From contig NZ_JAPESW010000003.1 in the NCBI RefSeq assembly GCF_028527925.1, positions 124,001-188,000 on the forward strand: a stretch of DNA of 64,000 nt. The letters are read 5' to 3'. The translations under genes were made by a program, and so were the position numbers. The notes beneath the pieces were generated by a model. The model had not been told where the DNA came from and ran no database searches. It saw only the letters and a list, made by a program, of their open reading frames with translations. Of this stretch, positions 51,906-60,875 are shown piece after piece; the first letter of the stretch is position 1, and the number at the start of each line of letters is the position of its first letter. Source of the DNA: Cellulomonas fimi. Its GTDB lineage: Bacteria > Actinomycetota > Actinomycetes > Actinomycetales > Cellulomonadaceae.

Positions 51906-52748
51906 TCAGGCGGCGGCCGGTACGGTCGGCGCGAACGGCCGGATCTCCTCCTCGCCTCCGTCGACGACCAGGCAGCTGCTCTCGGGCACCTCGAGCCACG
52001 CGCCGCGCAGGTCCCCGAGCGGCTCGGAGACGACGACCCGCGTCTCGTCGGACAGGTCGTGCAGCACGGGGTTGTCCGGGTACTGGTGCCGCAGGACGGC
52101 GACGTCCTGGTTGCGGAACAGGGAGCGGGACCGCCCCTCCGACGAGTAGCGGAAGGCCCACAGCCGCCGGCCGTCGGTCACCGCGACGGTGCCCTGCACG
52201 GGGTAGGTGACGCCGTGGCGCCGCCCGGCGTCCTCGACGAGCCCGATCGCGGCGGCGACGGCGGACGGCGGGTCGTCCTGGAGACCGCAGGTCAGCGCGA
52301 GGTGGAACAGCGTCTCTGAGTCGGTCGTGCCCTCGATCAGGGGGAACAGCGACGGGTCGACGGCGAGCTGGAGGTCGCGCTTGAACGTCGCGAAGCCGTC
52401 GACGAAGCCGTTGTGCATGAAGAGCCAGCCGTCGTGCCGGAACGGGTGGCAGTTGGACTGCTGGACGGCCGAGCCGCTGGTCGCGCGGACGTGCGCGAAC
52501 ACCGTCCCGGACCGCACGTGCTGCGCGATCTCGCGCAGGTTCCGGTCGCTCCACGCGGGCTCGATGCTGCGGAACAGGCCCGGCTGCGGCGCGTGCTCGT
52601 CGTACCAGCCCACGCCGAACCCGTCCCCGTTGGTGGGCTCGGCCCCGAGCCGGCTGTGCAGGCTCTGCACGACGAGCGAGTTGGCGGGCTTGTAGAGCAG
52701 GTCGTCGAGCGTGACCGGGGAGCCCGTGTAGGCGAGCCAGCGGCACAT
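51906..52748 (-). CDS. class II glutamine amidotransferase (YafJ-like)
   Basis: 280 residues, ATG at 52748 with AAGGAGG upstream. After removal of Met, Cys2 (MCRWLAYTG) is the N-terminal nucleophile of Ntn-type amidotransferases. NGDGFGVGWYD, FAHVRATSGSAVQQSNCHPF and FMHNGFVDGF form the glutamine pocket and oxyanion hole. There is no synthase domain, as in YafJ/EgtC-like stand-alone proteins, so the acceptor of ammonia or the hydrolysed bond is unknown. No ergothioneine genes are adjacent. Confidence 0.92.
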   Translation of the reverse strand: MCRWLAYTGSPVTLDDLLYKPANSLVVQSLHSRLGAEPTNGDGFGVGWYDEHAPQPGLFRSIEPAWSDRNLREIAQHVRSGTVFAHVRATSGSAVQQSNCHPFRHDGWLFMHNGFVDGFATFKRDLQLAVDPSLFPLIEGTTDSETLFHLALTCGLQDDPPSAVAAAIGLVEDAGRRHGVTYPVQGTVAVTDGRRLWAFRYSSEGRSRSLFRNQDVAVLRHQYPDNPVLHDLSDETRVVVSEPLGDLRGAWLEVPESSCLVVDGGEEEIRPFAPTVPAAA

Positions 52749-53037
52749 GGTCGGCCTCCTTGCCGGCGCCCGCGGGTCGGGCCCGTCGTGCTCACTCTGC
52801 GCCGGTTCACCGGCGTTGCCCAGCCCCGGCACCGGCTGCCGCGCGGGATGCGTCGTGCCGCGCGGCGGTGGCGGCCCCGCCGGCAACGTCGGCGCCCGGA
52901 CGCGGCCTCGGAACTATCGAAAGTCGGCTGTGCGCGACTCGGTCCCGACGCGGCGACGGTCGATCGGGCCGTCGCCTCTTAATCGGTTCAGGTGTCCGCA
53001 GACCCCTCGGCATCGCCGTCGTCTTGGGCCACACTCG

Positions 53038-53059
53038 GCGTCGATAACGATATCGACGC
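53038..53059. promoter_or_regulatory. palindromic operator upstream of the xylanase
   Basis: GCGTCGATA and TATCGACGC are perfect 9-bp arms around ACGA. It is AT-rich at the centre and lies 116 bp before the ATG, inside the 426-bp gap preceding the xylanase. It is a candidate LacI- or GntR-type site for xylan-responsive control. Confidence 0.6.
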
Positions 53060-53174
53060 TGCTGGCGCCTCCCGCGCCCCCGGCACGTCCGGCCGCCGAC
53101 GCCCCGCACCGCGAGGACGCGACGGGTCCGGACGACCTCCGCCCGTCCCGACGATCGGCACGAAGGAGTGCACG

Positions 53175-55160
53175 ATGACCGATACTTTCGTTCGAAGCCG
53201 TGGTGGCCCCCGCCACCGGCGACGCCGCCCGCTCACGGCGCTGACGGCCCTGCTGGCCGCCGGCGCGCTCGTCGCCGCGGGGCTCGCGATCGCCAGCCCC
53301 GCGTCCGCCGCCGTGACGTCGAACTCCACCGGCACGAACAACGGCTGGTGGTACTCGTTCTGGACCGACAGCCAGGGCACCGTCTCCATGGACATGGGGT
53401 CGGGCGGGAACTACTCGACCCAGTGGAGCAACACCGGCAACTTCGTGGCCGGCAAGGGCTGGCAGACCGGTGGTCGCAAGACCGTCAGCTACTCCGGCCA
53501 GTTCAACCCGTCGGGCAACGCGTACCTCACGCTCTACGGCTGGACCCAGAACCCGCTGATCGAGTACTACATCGTCGACAGCTGGGGCACGTACCGGCCG
53601 ACCGGCACGTTCATGGGCACCGTCACGAGCGACGGCGGCACGTACGACATCTACCGCACGCAGCGCGTCAACAAGCCGTCGATCGAGGGCAACAGCTCGA
53701 CGTTCTACCAGTACTGGAGCGTGCGCCAGCAGAAGCGGGTCGGCGGCACCATCACGTCCGGCAACCACTTCGACGCGTGGGCGTCCAAGGGCATGAACCT
53801 CGGCAACCACAACTACATGATCATGGCGACCGAGGGGTACCAGAGCAGCGGGTCGTCGAACATCACGGTCTCCGAGGGCTCGGGCGGCGGCGGCAACACC
53901 GGCGGCGGGAACACGGGCGGTGGCAACACCGGCGGGGGCAGCTCCGGCTGCACCGTGACCGCGACGCGCGCCGAGGACTGGTCCGACCGGTTCAACGTCA
54001 ACTACACGGTCAGCGGCTCGAGCTCGTGGACCGTGAACCTCGCGCTCAGCGGCAGCCAGTCGATCCAGAACTCGTGGAACGCCAACGTCACGGGGAGCGG
54101 GTCCACCCGTACCGTCACCCCGAACGGCTCCGGCAACTCGTTCGGCATCACCGTCATGAAGAACGGCAACAGCACCACGCCGGCGGCGACGTGCAACGGC
54201 GGCAGCACGGGTGGCGGCACGACGACACCCACCCCGACGCCGACGCAGACGACGCAGCCGCAGTCGTGCTCCGCGGGCTACGTCGGGCTCACCTTCGACG
54301 ACGGGCCGAACAGCGGGACGTCGAACCAGATCATCTCGGCGCTCAACCAGTACGGCGCGACCGCGACCGTCTTCCCGACCGGGCAGAACGCGCAGAACAA
54401 CGCGTCGCTCATGCAGGCCTACAAGAACGCCGGCCTGCAGATCGGCAACCACAGCTGGGACCACCCGCACCTGGTGAACATGAGCCAGAGCGACATCCAG
54501 TCGCAGCTCTCGCGGACCCAGCAGGCCATCCAGCAGACGGCCGGCGTCACCCCGACGCTGTTCCGCCCGCCGTACGGCGAGACGAACGCGACCCTGAAGT
54601 CGGTCGAGCAGTCGCTCGGCCTGCGGGAGATCATCTGGGACGTCGACTCGAACGACTGGAACAACGCGAGCGCCGACCAGATCAGGCAGGCGGCCTCCCG
54701 CCTGACGAACGGCCAGATCATCCTCATGCACGACTGGCCCGCGGCGACGGTCCAGGCCCTGCCGGGCATCCTGCAGGACCTGCGCTCGCGCAACCTGTGC
54801 ACCGGGCACATCTCGTCCTCGACCGGGCGGGCGGTCGCACCGTCCAGCGCCGGTGGCGGGAACACGGGTGGCGGCAACACCGGCGGCGGCAGCACGGGTT
54901 CGTGCACGGTCACCGCGACGCGGGCCGAGGAGTGGTCGGACCGCTTCAACGTGACCTACACGGTGAGCGGCTCGAGCAGCTGGGTCGTGACCCTGACGCT
55001 CAACGGCAGCCAGTCGGTGCAGAGCAGCTGGAACGCGACGCTGAGCGGCAGCGGCAGCACGCGTCAGGCCCGCCCCAACGGGTCGGGCAACTCCTTCGGC
55101 GTGACGTTCTACAAGAACGGGAGCAGCACGACTCCGGGTGCGTCGTGCGCGACCGGGTAG
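53175..55160 (+). CDS. bifunctional secreted xylanase / acetylxylan esterase: GH11-CBM2-NodB-CBM2
   Basis: 661 residues with GAAGGAG before the ATG. Signal peptide about 1-46. GH11 (about 47-237) has nucleophile Glu130 ([11 protein letters not shown]) and acid/base Glu220 ([10 protein letters not shown]). A Gly-Asn-Thr linker leads to the first CBM2b (about 260-345), then a Pro-Thr linker and a NodB domain (about 365-545) with the LTFDDGPN motif, the metal His pair in NHSWDHPH, and FRPPYGE. A second Gly-rich linker leads to another CBM2b. The architecture equals C. fimi Xyn11A: the enzyme cuts xylan and removes acetyl groups while bound to it. Confidence 0.97.
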   Translation: MTDTFVRSRGGPRHRRRRPLTALTALLAAGALVAAGLAIASPASAAVTSNSTGTNNGWWYSFWTDSQGTVSMDMGSGGNYSTQWSNTGNFVAGKGWQTGGRKTVSYSGQFNPSGNAYLTLYGWTQNPLIEYYIVDSWGTYRPTGTFMGTVTSDGGTYDIYRTQRVNKPSIEGNSSTFYQYWSVRQQKRVGGTITSGNHFDAWASKGMNLGNHNYMIMATEGYQSSGSSNITVSEGSGGGGNTGGGNTGGGNTGGGSSGCTVTATRAEDWSDRFNVNYTVSGSSSWTVNLALSGSQSIQNSWNANVTGSGSTRTVTPNGSGNSFGITVMKNGNSTTPAATCNGGSTGGGTTTPTPTPTQTTQPQSCSAGYVGLTFDDGPNSGTSNQIISALNQYGATATVFPTGQNAQNNASLMQAYKNAGLQIGNHSWDHPHLVNMSQSDIQSQLSRTQQAIQQTAGVTPTLFRPPYGETNATLKSVEQSLGLREIIWDVDSNDWNNASADQIRQAASRLTNGQIILMHDWPAATVQALPGILQDLRSRNLCTGHISSSTGRAVAPSSAGGGNTGGGNTGGGSTGSCTVTATRAEEWSDRFNVTYTVSGSSSWVVTLTLNGSQSVQSSWNATLSGSGSTRQARPNGSGNSFGVTFYKNGSSTTPGASCATG

Positions 55161-55198
55161 ACGTCACCTGAACGGGAGGACTGACCGGCCCCTCCCGG

Positions 55199-55238
55199 AC
55201 CGAGGCCGTCCGCGTACGTCACCGCGGGCGGCCTCGGT
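55199..55238 (+). terminator. hairpin after the xylanase
   Basis: Arms 55199-55214 and 55223-55238 (16 bp, one mismatch) enclose an 8-nt loop, 39 bp after the stop. Confidence 0.75.
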
Positions 55239-55271
55239 CGCGTCCGCGACCTGCCTTGCCGCATCTCTTGC

Positions 55272-55302
55272 GAAACGATAGTCTTCTATCGTTTCTCGAT
55301 AG
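55272..55302. promoter_or_regulatory. overlapping palindromes before the DUF2975-XRE pair
   Basis: GAAACGATAG-TCTT-CTATCGTTTC (55272-55295) is a perfect inverted repeat, and CTATCG-TTTCT-CGATAG (55286-55302) overlaps it. Repeated CGATA/TATCG half-sites of this kind fit binding by the small helix-turn-helix protein encoded two genes down, and the AT-rich patch probably holds the promoter. Confidence 0.7.
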
Positions 55303-55324
55303 ATCGACTCTCAGTGAGGTGCCC

Positions 55325-55822
55325 ATGGGCCGTCTGGCCATCCTCGCCCTGCGCGTGGTGATCGTTCTCGCGTTCACCGGTCTGCTCTTCGTGCAGTTCT
55401 TCCTCATGCCCCTGCTCGGCATCGACCTGCAGGAGGCCGGCCCGGACGTGGCGCACCTGCGCTGGGCGCTGCCGATCATCGGCTTCCTGTTCGCCCTCGC
55501 CGCCGAGGTCGCGCTCGTCTGCATCTGGAAGCTCGTGACGATGGTCAAGAAGGACACGGTCTTCTCCACGCGCGCGTTCCGCTGGGTCGACGTCGTCATC
55601 GGCTGCGCGATCGCCGCGACGCTCCTCGCGGTCGTCCTGTCGTTCCTGCTCGCCCCCGGCGAGGAGGTTCCGCCCGGCATGGTCATGCTCGTCGTCGTCG
55701 GCGGCGTCGGCACCGCGCTCATCGCGCTCGTCGTGTTCGTGCTCCGGATGCTGCTCGCCAAGGCCGTCGCGCTCGACACCACCGCGACGACCCTGCGCGC
55801 CGAGCTCGACGAGGTGATCTGA
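55325..55822 (+). CDS. DUF2975 membrane protein
   Basis: 165 residues from the ATG at 55325. Four membrane helices are visible (ILALRVVIVLAFTGLLFVQF, WALPIIGFLFALAAEVALVC, VIGCAIAATLLAVVLSFLLA, MLVVVGGVGTALIALVVFVL), which is the DUF2975 plan. It overlaps the ATG of the helix-turn-helix gene by one base (TGATG). The two occur together widely, and the membrane protein may sense a signal for the regulator. The palindromes just upstream are the likely operator. Confidence 0.9.
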   Translation: MGRLAILALRVVIVLAFTGLLFVQFFLMPLLGIDLQEAGPDVAHLRWALPIIGFLFALAAEVALVCIWKLVTMVKKDTVFSTRAFRWVDVVIGCAIAATLLAVVLSFLLAPGEEVPPGMVMLVVVGGVGTALIALVVFVLRMLLAKAVALDTTATTLRAELDEVI

Positions 55823-56067
55823 TGCCGATCGTCGTCGACATCGACGTCATGCTCGCGCGCCGCAAGATGTCCGTCGGCGAGCTCGCCGACCGCGTCGGCA
55901 TCACGCCCGCCAACCTCGCGGTCCTCAAGAACGGCCGCGCCAAGGCCGTCCGGTTCACGACGCTCGAGGCGCTCTGCCAGGTGCTCGACTGCCAGCCCGG
56001 CGACCTGCTGCGCTGGGAGGCCGCCGCCGCGGGTGACCCCGACGACGACCTCCGCGCGACCGGCTGA
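55822..56067 (+). CDS. XRE/Cro-type helix-turn-helix regulator (YozG-like)
   Basis: 81 residues. VVDIDVMLARRKMSVGELAD, RVGITPANLAVLKNGRAKAV and FTTLEALCQVLDCQPGDLLR are the compact YozG-type HTH, nearly the whole protein. It is coupled to the DUF2975 gene and ends in a hairpin. It presumably binds the CGATA-containing palindromes at 55272-55302 and represses its own operon. Confidence 0.94.
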   Translation: MPIVVDIDVMLARRKMSVGELADRVGITPANLAVLKNGRAKAVRFTTLEALCQVLDCQPGDLLRWEAAAAGDPDDDLRATG

Positions 56068-56077
56068 CCTGCACGGG

Positions 56078-56112
56078 ACGGGCCCGGCTCCTCGACGAGG
56101 GGCCGGGCCCGT
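56078..56112. terminator. bidirectional hairpin
   Basis: ACGGGCCCGGC (56078-56088) pairs with GCCGGGCCCGT (56102-56112), with an inner CCTCG/CGAGG stem. It lies between the XRE gene and the convergent slipin gene. Confidence 0.8.
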
Positions 56113-56130
56113 GCGTGCTCCGCGGCGGTC

Positions 56131-56808
56131 TCAGGACGTCGCGCGCGCCGACGCCGTCCCGGCCGGGTCGGCCGACAGGACGACCGTCGCACCGCCCGCC
56201 TCGACGGCCTGCAGCGTCCGCAGCTGGAGCAGGCCCGGCTGCCCGTCGAGCAGCCGCGCCGCGTTGGCCAGGGCCCGCGTGGCCGCGACCTCCGACCGTG
56301 CCCGCTCGAGCGCCGCGAGCCCCTGCGCTCGCGCCGTGACGACCTCGGCCGCGGCGCGCCGCAGCTCGGCCGGCACGATCACGTCACGCAGCGCGAGCCG
56401 CTCGACCGCGAGCCCGACCTGGGCGGCGGCCGGTGCGACAGCGGCGACCAGCTCCTCCGGCACGACGGTCCGGTCCGCGAGCAGCTCGTCGAGGGTCCGG
56501 CGGGCGACCGCCTCCCGCAGCGCGACCTGCGTCGCCGCGTGGAGGAACGCGTCCGGCCCGTCGACGGCCTCGAACCACGTGCGCGGCTCGGCGACGCGCA
56601 CGGTCGACGTGAGGCTCACCTTGACCGCGAGCCCGTCGCCGGTGAGCACCTCCTGCAGCGGGACGTGGACCACGCGCGGCCGCACGACGACCCGGACGGT
56701 CCGGCGCCGCCACGCCGAGAGCCGGTGCCGGCCCGGGCCGAGCACACGCTCGAACCGCCCGTCCTCGTACACCAGGACCCGCTCCCACTCCTGCACGACC
56801 AGCCTCAT
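56131..56808 (-). CDS. slipin (SPFH/band 7 domain protein)
   Basis: 225 residues, ATG at 56808 with GGGAGGAGG upstream. The SPFH domain is MRLVVQEWERVLVYEDGRFE, VLGPGRHRLSAWRRRTVRVV, then LPLQEVLTGDGL-like VHVPLQEVLTGDGLAVKVSL, and a long helix (ALREAVARRTLDELLADRTV, RAAAEVVTARAQGLAALERA). Most slipins have an N-terminal membrane hairpin; this one starts directly with the SPFH strand, so it must be soluble or peripherally bound. It is preceded, on the same strand, by a tRNA-like element (56981-57074). Confidence 0.88.
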   Translation of the reverse strand: MRLVVQEWERVLVYEDGRFERVLGPGRHRLSAWRRRTVRVVVRPRVVHVPLQEVLTGDGLAVKVSLTSTVRVAEPRTWFEAVDGPDAFLHAATQVALREAVARRTLDELLADRTVVPEELVAAVAPAAAQVGLAVERLALRDVIVPAELRRAAAEVVTARAQGLAALERARSEVAATRALANAARLLDGQPGLLQLRTLQAVEAGGATVVLSADPAGTASARATS

Positions 56809-56980
56809 CTGCTCGACCTCCTCCCGTCCGACGTCCCGGCGCCGACCGTCGGCCCGGGGATGCTGCGTCCTGCGGGGGCACCGGCCGGCGCGTGGTCGGG
56901 CCGGACGCGGGGGACGTCCCGTCGTCGACGGGAGTCGCAGACCGCGTCAGGCCCGCTCGACCACGCGCCGGTCGGCAGAC

Positions 56981-57074
56981 TGGGAGTCGAACCCACAACG
57001 CCTCCAGAGGGCGCCTGCACCTGACGCAGGTGCTCCGGACGACGCGCAGGACCCGCGACGGCGACGCCGTCCGG
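56981..57074 (-). ncRNA. tRNA-like element upstream of the slipin gene
   Basis: Read on the minus strand, four hairpins follow one another. First is a 7-bp stem at 57074-57068/57041-57035 (CCGGACG/CGTCCGG). Then comes an anticodon-arm-like GCACC-TGCGTCA-GGTGC (57033-57017). A variable-arm-like CGCC-CTCTGGA-GGCG (57013-56999) follows, and finally a T-arm TGGG-TTCGACT-CCCA (56995-56981) with an exact B-box GGTTCGACTCC. The order and spacing imitate a leucine- or serine-type tRNA. It lacks a pairing acceptor stem and the conserved U33. TACGCT at 57100-57095 could be its -10 box. It may be a degenerate tRNA or a structured leader of the slipin mRNA. Confidence 0.5.
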
Positions 57075-57217
57075 CTGCTCCCGGAGCGTGGGCGAGCGTA
57101 GGTGCGGGCAGCCGAGCGACGCACCGGGTTATCCACAGTCCTGGCCCCGCCGCCGTCCGGGCACCGGGGGCGTCCGCCGCGCACGACGCCCCCGCGCTGC
57201 GCAACGTCGGCGGTCGG

Positions 57218-57781
57218 TCAGTTGAGCGACGCGTCCTCGGCGAACGTCGAGACGATCGCGAGGTCGCCGCCCTGCCGCCGCAGCACGCGCCGCCACAGCG
57301 TCGACGGGTCACGCGTGACGGCGTCGTCGGGCTCCGCGTCGAGCACGTACCAGGACCCCTCCTCGAGCTCCCCCTCGAGCTGCCCGGCACCCCACCCCGA
57401 GTGCCCGGCGAACACGCGGACGCCCGTCACGAGACCCGCGAGCGCCGCCGGGTCGGAGTCGAGGTCGACGAGGCTGAACGGGCCGACGAGCCGGTCCACG
57501 GTCGTGGGCAGGGGCGCGCCAGGCGGTGCCGTCACGACGCCGATCGCGCCGTCGAGGCCGACGGGGCCGCCCTGGAACAGGGTCGCGGGCGTGCTCACGT
57601 GCTCCTGCCACGCGGGCAGCACCACGTCGACGTCGACCGGGACGGGGCGGTTCAGGACGACACCGAACGCCCCCTCGTCGCCGTGGTCGAGGACCAGCAC
57701 GACGGCACGGTGGAAGTTGGGGTCGAGCAGCCGGTTCTTCGCCACCAGCAGCCGGCCGCTGAGCGCCGGGTCGTCCGTCAC
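57218..57781 (-). CDS. YqgE/AlgH family protein
   Basis: 187 residues, GTG at 57781. LSGRLLVAKNRLLDPNFHRA, VVLVLDHGDEGAFGVVLNRP, LFQGGPVG and VRVFAGHSGWGAGQLEGELE are the conserved blocks of the family, nearly invariant across bacteria. The role is not well defined; in Pseudomonas AlgH affects alginate regulation. It is a single cytoplasmic domain of usual length. It is upstream of the tRNA-like element on the same strand. Confidence 0.94.
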   Translation of the reverse strand: MTDDPALSGRLLVAKNRLLDPNFHRAVVLVLDHGDEGAFGVVLNRPVPVDVDVVLPAWQEHVSTPATLFQGGPVGLDGAIGVVTAPPGAPLPTTVDRLVGPFSLVDLDSDPAALAGLVTGVRVFAGHSGWGAGQLEGELEEGSWYVLDAEPDDAVTRDPSTLWRRVLRRQGGDLAIVSTFAEDASLN

Positions 57782-57871
57782 CGTCCCATCATCCGCGACG
57801 CCCGCCGGAGCCGCAGCAGCCCGCGCGTCCGTCCGGGTGAGCGCGCGGGCCGCGGCCCGTCGACGACCGCG

Positions 57872-58627
57872 CTACGGGCGGCGGTAGACGGAGACGTGCG
57901 ACGTCGAGTCCTCGTCGAACGGCGCTCCGTCCCAGTCCGCCCAGCGCGACTCGAGCTCGAGGCCGGCGAGACGCGCCATGAGGTCGAGCTCCGCGGGCCA
58001 CACGTACCGGTGCGGGCTTCGTCCGAGGCGGACGCCCTCGTCGCCGCCGAACCGCACGTGGTGCGAGACGACGAGCTGCCGCACGACGTCCACGGTGTCG
58101 ACCCCCACGTACCCAGGCTCGACGGCGAACACCGTCGCGTGCTGGCCGGGCGGGAGGATCCGCAGCTGCGGGACCCACAGCTCGACGACGAACCGGCCGC
58201 CGGGCTCGAGGTGGGCGGCCGCGTTGCGGAAGCACTCGACCTGCGCGTCCTGGCTCAGCAGGTTCGAGATCGTGTTGAAGACGAGGTAGACGAGCCGGAA
58301 CTCGCCGTCGACGCGCGTCGTCGCCATGTCGCCGTGCACGACGGGCAGCGTCCGCTCGTCGGCCTTCTCGCGCAGCCGGGCGATCATCGCCCGGGACAGC
58401 TCGAGGCCCGTGACGGCCACCCCGCGCTCGGCCAGCGGGATCGCGACGCGGCCCGTGCCGACCGCGAGCTCGAGCGCGCGCCCGTCACCGGCCAGCGCGG
58501 CGAGACGGTCGACCGTCGGCCCGAGCACCTCGGGTGCGAACATCCCCTCCCCCGGGGTGTCGTACCGGGCGGCGACGTCGGCGTCCCACAGCTCGTCCTG
58601 GGTGAGGTCGAAGATCGAGCGCTCCAT
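57872..58627 (-). CDS. class I SAM-dependent methyltransferase
   Basis: 251 residues from the ATG at 58627 (MERSIFDLTQDELWDADVAA). Motif I is ALELAVGTGRVAIPLAERGV, the acidic residue is in TGLELSRAMI, and LVYLVFNTISNLLSQDAQVE is motif IV/V of the Methyltransf_25 group. The C-terminal part (SPHRYVWPAELDLMARLAGL) is the usual cap. Substrate unknown. It is divergent from an MFS gene across a 104-bp gap. Confidence 0.87.
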   Translation of the reverse strand: MERSIFDLTQDELWDADVAARYDTPGEGMFAPEVLGPTVDRLAALAGDGRALELAVGTGRVAIPLAERGVAVTGLELSRAMIARLREKADERTLPVVHGDMATTRVDGEFRLVYLVFNTISNLLSQDAQVECFRNAAAHLEPGGRFVVELWVPQLRILPPGQHATVFAVEPGYVGVDTVDVVRQLVVSHHVRFGGDEGVRLGRSPHRYVWPAELDLMARLAGLELESRWADWDGAPFDEDSTSHVSVYRRP

Positions 58628-58731
58628 GCGGGCCAACCTCGCACGACGCACCCGACCCCGCGCACTCCTTTCCTGGCCACCGCCCGGTATTCGAGCGGCC
58701 CTGGGCGGACCGCGGTGGAAGGATCCGCCGG

Positions 58732-60036
58732 GTGACGCGCACGGACAGCAGCCCCGACACCGCCCTCGCACCGGCCCCCGCCACGACGGCGTCGGTGCGC
58801 GCGGGCCTCGACCGGACGCGCGCCGCCTTCTCGTCGCTGCAGGACCGGCGCTACCGGTGGTGGTTCTCGGGTCAGGTGCTGTCGTCGTCGGGGCACGTCA
58901 CGCAGGCCGCAGGTCTGGCGTGGCTCGTGCTCGACCTGTCCGGCCGTGCGGTCGACCTCGGGCTCGTCACGACGGCGGCGATGCTGCCGATCCTGGTGGG
59001 CGCCGCGCCCGCGGGCACGCTGGTCGACCGGTTCGACCGTCGCCGCCTGCTGCTCGTCACGCAGGTGCTGCTCCTGTCCCTCGGGGCGCTGCTCGCGGTG
59101 CTCACCGCGACGGGCGTCGTCACGGTGCCGGTGGTCCTCGCGATCGCCTTCACCTCCGGGCTGGTCGCGGCCGTCGACGGTCCGGCGCGACAGGTGTTCG
59201 TGCTGGACCTCGTCGGCCCCGAGCGGCTCGCGAGCGCCGTGAGCCTCTACGAGGTCGTCATGAACGCGGCGCGCGTCATCGGACCGTCCGTCGGCGGCGT
59301 GCTGCTGGCCCTGGTCGGTCCCGCCGCCTGCTTCGCGTTCAACGCGGCGACGTACCTGCTGCCGCTCGGCGTCCTGGTCGCGCTGCGCGGGCTGCGCGCC
59401 CGGACCGCGGTGCACACCGGTGAGCGGCCCGCCGCGGGGTTCCGTGCCGGCGTCGCGTACGCCTTCGGGCAGCCGGTGATCCGCGCGTGCGTGCTGCTCG
59501 CCGCGGCCAGCACGATGATCTTCAACCAGGGCGTCATGGTGCCGGTCCTGGCGACCGACGCGCTCGGCCTGCCGCCGCAGGGATTCGGTGCGCTGATGGC
59601 CGCGTTCGGGCTCGGCGCGTTGCCGGGAGCGATCGCGGCGGCGGGCGGTGGCGCCCCGACGGGACGGCGCGTCGCCGTGCTGGCGTTCGCCACCGGGCTC
59701 GCGATCCTGCCCGTCGGGCTCGCTCCCGGCTTCGCCGTGGCCGTCGTCGCCGCCGCCGTGCTCGGGTTCGTCTCGATCTGGTGGGTGGCGGCGGCCAACA
59801 CGCTCGTCCAGCTCGTCTCCGCGCCGCACCTGCGCGGTCGCGTCATGGGGGTGTGGACCGCGGCGCTCCCCGGCAGCGCCCTGGTCACCGCCCTCGCCCT
59901 CGGGGCCGTGACCGACACGTGGGGCGTGCGGTGGGCCTACGTGGCGCTCGCGGCGTCGTTCCTCGCCGCAGCGGCGGCGGGTGCGCGCGCGCTCGTCGCC
60001 CACGACCGGGCCGCCGCCGACGCCGATCGGTCCTGA
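58732..60036 (+). CDS. MFS transporter (EntS-like exporter)
   Basis: 434 residues, GTG start. About 12 helices; RRYRWWFSGQVLSSSGHVTQ, GTLVDRFDRRRLLLVTQVLL (motif A) and SAPHLRGRVMGVWTAALPGS mark the MFS_3 type seen also at 16037. Similarity to that gene is in family only, not close duplication. No regulator is adjacent; a HAD gene follows with its own start signal. Confidence 0.9.
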   Translation: MTRTDSSPDTALAPAPATTASVRAGLDRTRAAFSSLQDRRYRWWFSGQVLSSSGHVTQAAGLAWLVLDLSGRAVDLGLVTTAAMLPILVGAAPAGTLVDRFDRRRLLLVTQVLLLSLGALLAVLTATGVVTVPVVLAIAFTSGLVAAVDGPARQVFVLDLVGPERLASAVSLYEVVMNAARVIGPSVGGVLLALVGPAACFAFNAATYLLPLGVLVALRGLRARTAVHTGERPAAGFRAGVAYAFGQPVIRACVLLAAASTMIFNQGVMVPVLATDALGLPPQGFGALMAAFGLGALPGAIAAAGGGAPTGRRVAVLAFATGLAILPVGLAPGFAVAVVAAAVLGFVSIWWVAAANTLVQLVSAPHLRGRVMGVWTAALPGSALVTALALGAVTDTWGVRWAYVALAASFLAAAAAGARALVAHDRAAADADRS

Positions 60037-60076
60037 CGGGCGGGAGCCCGGAGCTCCGGCGGTAGGGTCGCGCACC

Positions 60077-60760
60077 GTGACGACGCTCGGCTTCCGCGGG
60101 GTCCTGCTCGACTGGCGCGGCACGCTCGTCGTCGCCCCCACGTACGCCTGGCTGGTCGCGACCGCGCTGGAGCGGCTCGGGCGGCCGCACGGCGACGACG
60201 CCGTCGAGCAGGTCCTCGCGCGCCTGCGCGCGACCGACAGCACACGCGTCGAGTCGTCGACGATCGACACCGACGCGGCCGAGCACCGCGCGGCGTACGC
60301 GCACTGGTTCCGCACCGCCGGGATCGACGACGAGCTCGCCGCGGCGCTGTACGCGGTCGAGTCGGACGTGTCGCTCGACCCGTTCGCGCACGACGTCGAG
60401 CCGCTCCTCGTCGCACTGTCCGACGCCGGGGTGCGAGTCGGCGTCGTGAGCGACATCCACGTCGACCTGCGACCGGTGTTCGCCGCGCACCCGCTGCCGG
60501 ACGGACGGACGTGGGCCGACCTCGTCGACGTCTGGGCGCTGTCCTTCGAGCTCGGCGTGGCGAAGCCCGACCCTGCGATCTTCCGCGCCGCGCTCGACGG
60601 CCTCGGCCTGCCGGCTGCCGACGTGCTCATGGTCGGGGACCGCGGAGCCTGGGACGGGGCGGCCGCCGGGATCGGCATCACCACGCTCGTGCTGCCGCCC
60701 CTCGCCCGGCCGGAGGACGCGCGCCTGCACCGTGTGCTGGCGCTCGTGCTGGGCCGCTGA
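60077..60760 (+). CDS. HAD-superfamily hydrolase with altered motif I
   Basis: 227 residues, GTG at 60077, 8 nt after TAGGGT. HAD motifs: I GVLLDWRGTLV, II VGVVSDIHVD, III Lys in ELGVAKPDPAIF, and IV VLMVGDRGAWDGAAAGIGI. Motif I reads D-W-R-G-T: the nucleophile Asp is kept, but the second Asp, which is the acid/base in phosphatases, is Arg. In motif IV, D-R-x-x-W-D keeps at least two acids. Such changes occur in HAD dehalogenase-like or non-phosphatase members, so classic phosphatase activity is doubtful. Confidence 0.85.
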   Translation: MTTLGFRGVLLDWRGTLVVAPTYAWLVATALERLGRPHGDDAVEQVLARLRATDSTRVESSTIDTDAAEHRAAYAHWFRTAGIDDELAAALYAVESDVSLDPFAHDVEPLLVALSDAGVRVGVVSDIHVDLRPVFAAHPLPDGRTWADLVDVWALSFELGVAKPDPAIFRAALDGLGLPAADVLMVGDRGAWDGAAAGIGITTLVLPPLARPEDARLHRVLALVLGR

Positions 60761-60875
60761 GACGCCCGTGACCGCGGCACGCCCGTCGACAGGACGTCAC
60801 TCCTGTCGCTCGCGGCGCGCGGCGCTGTGGCACGCGCCTCGTCGGGCCCTCGCGACGTCCCCTAGCACCACACAT

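Noticed and set aside
53880-53945. CRISPR-like short repeats
   Set aside because: The repeats are in-frame Gly-Asn-Thr codons of a linker in the xylanase, with no spacers.
56965-57040. Intact tRNA-Leu gene
   Set aside because: The T-arm and B-box are perfect, but there is no complementary acceptor stem, the D-arm is wrong and position 33 is not U. Recorded instead as a tRNA-like element.
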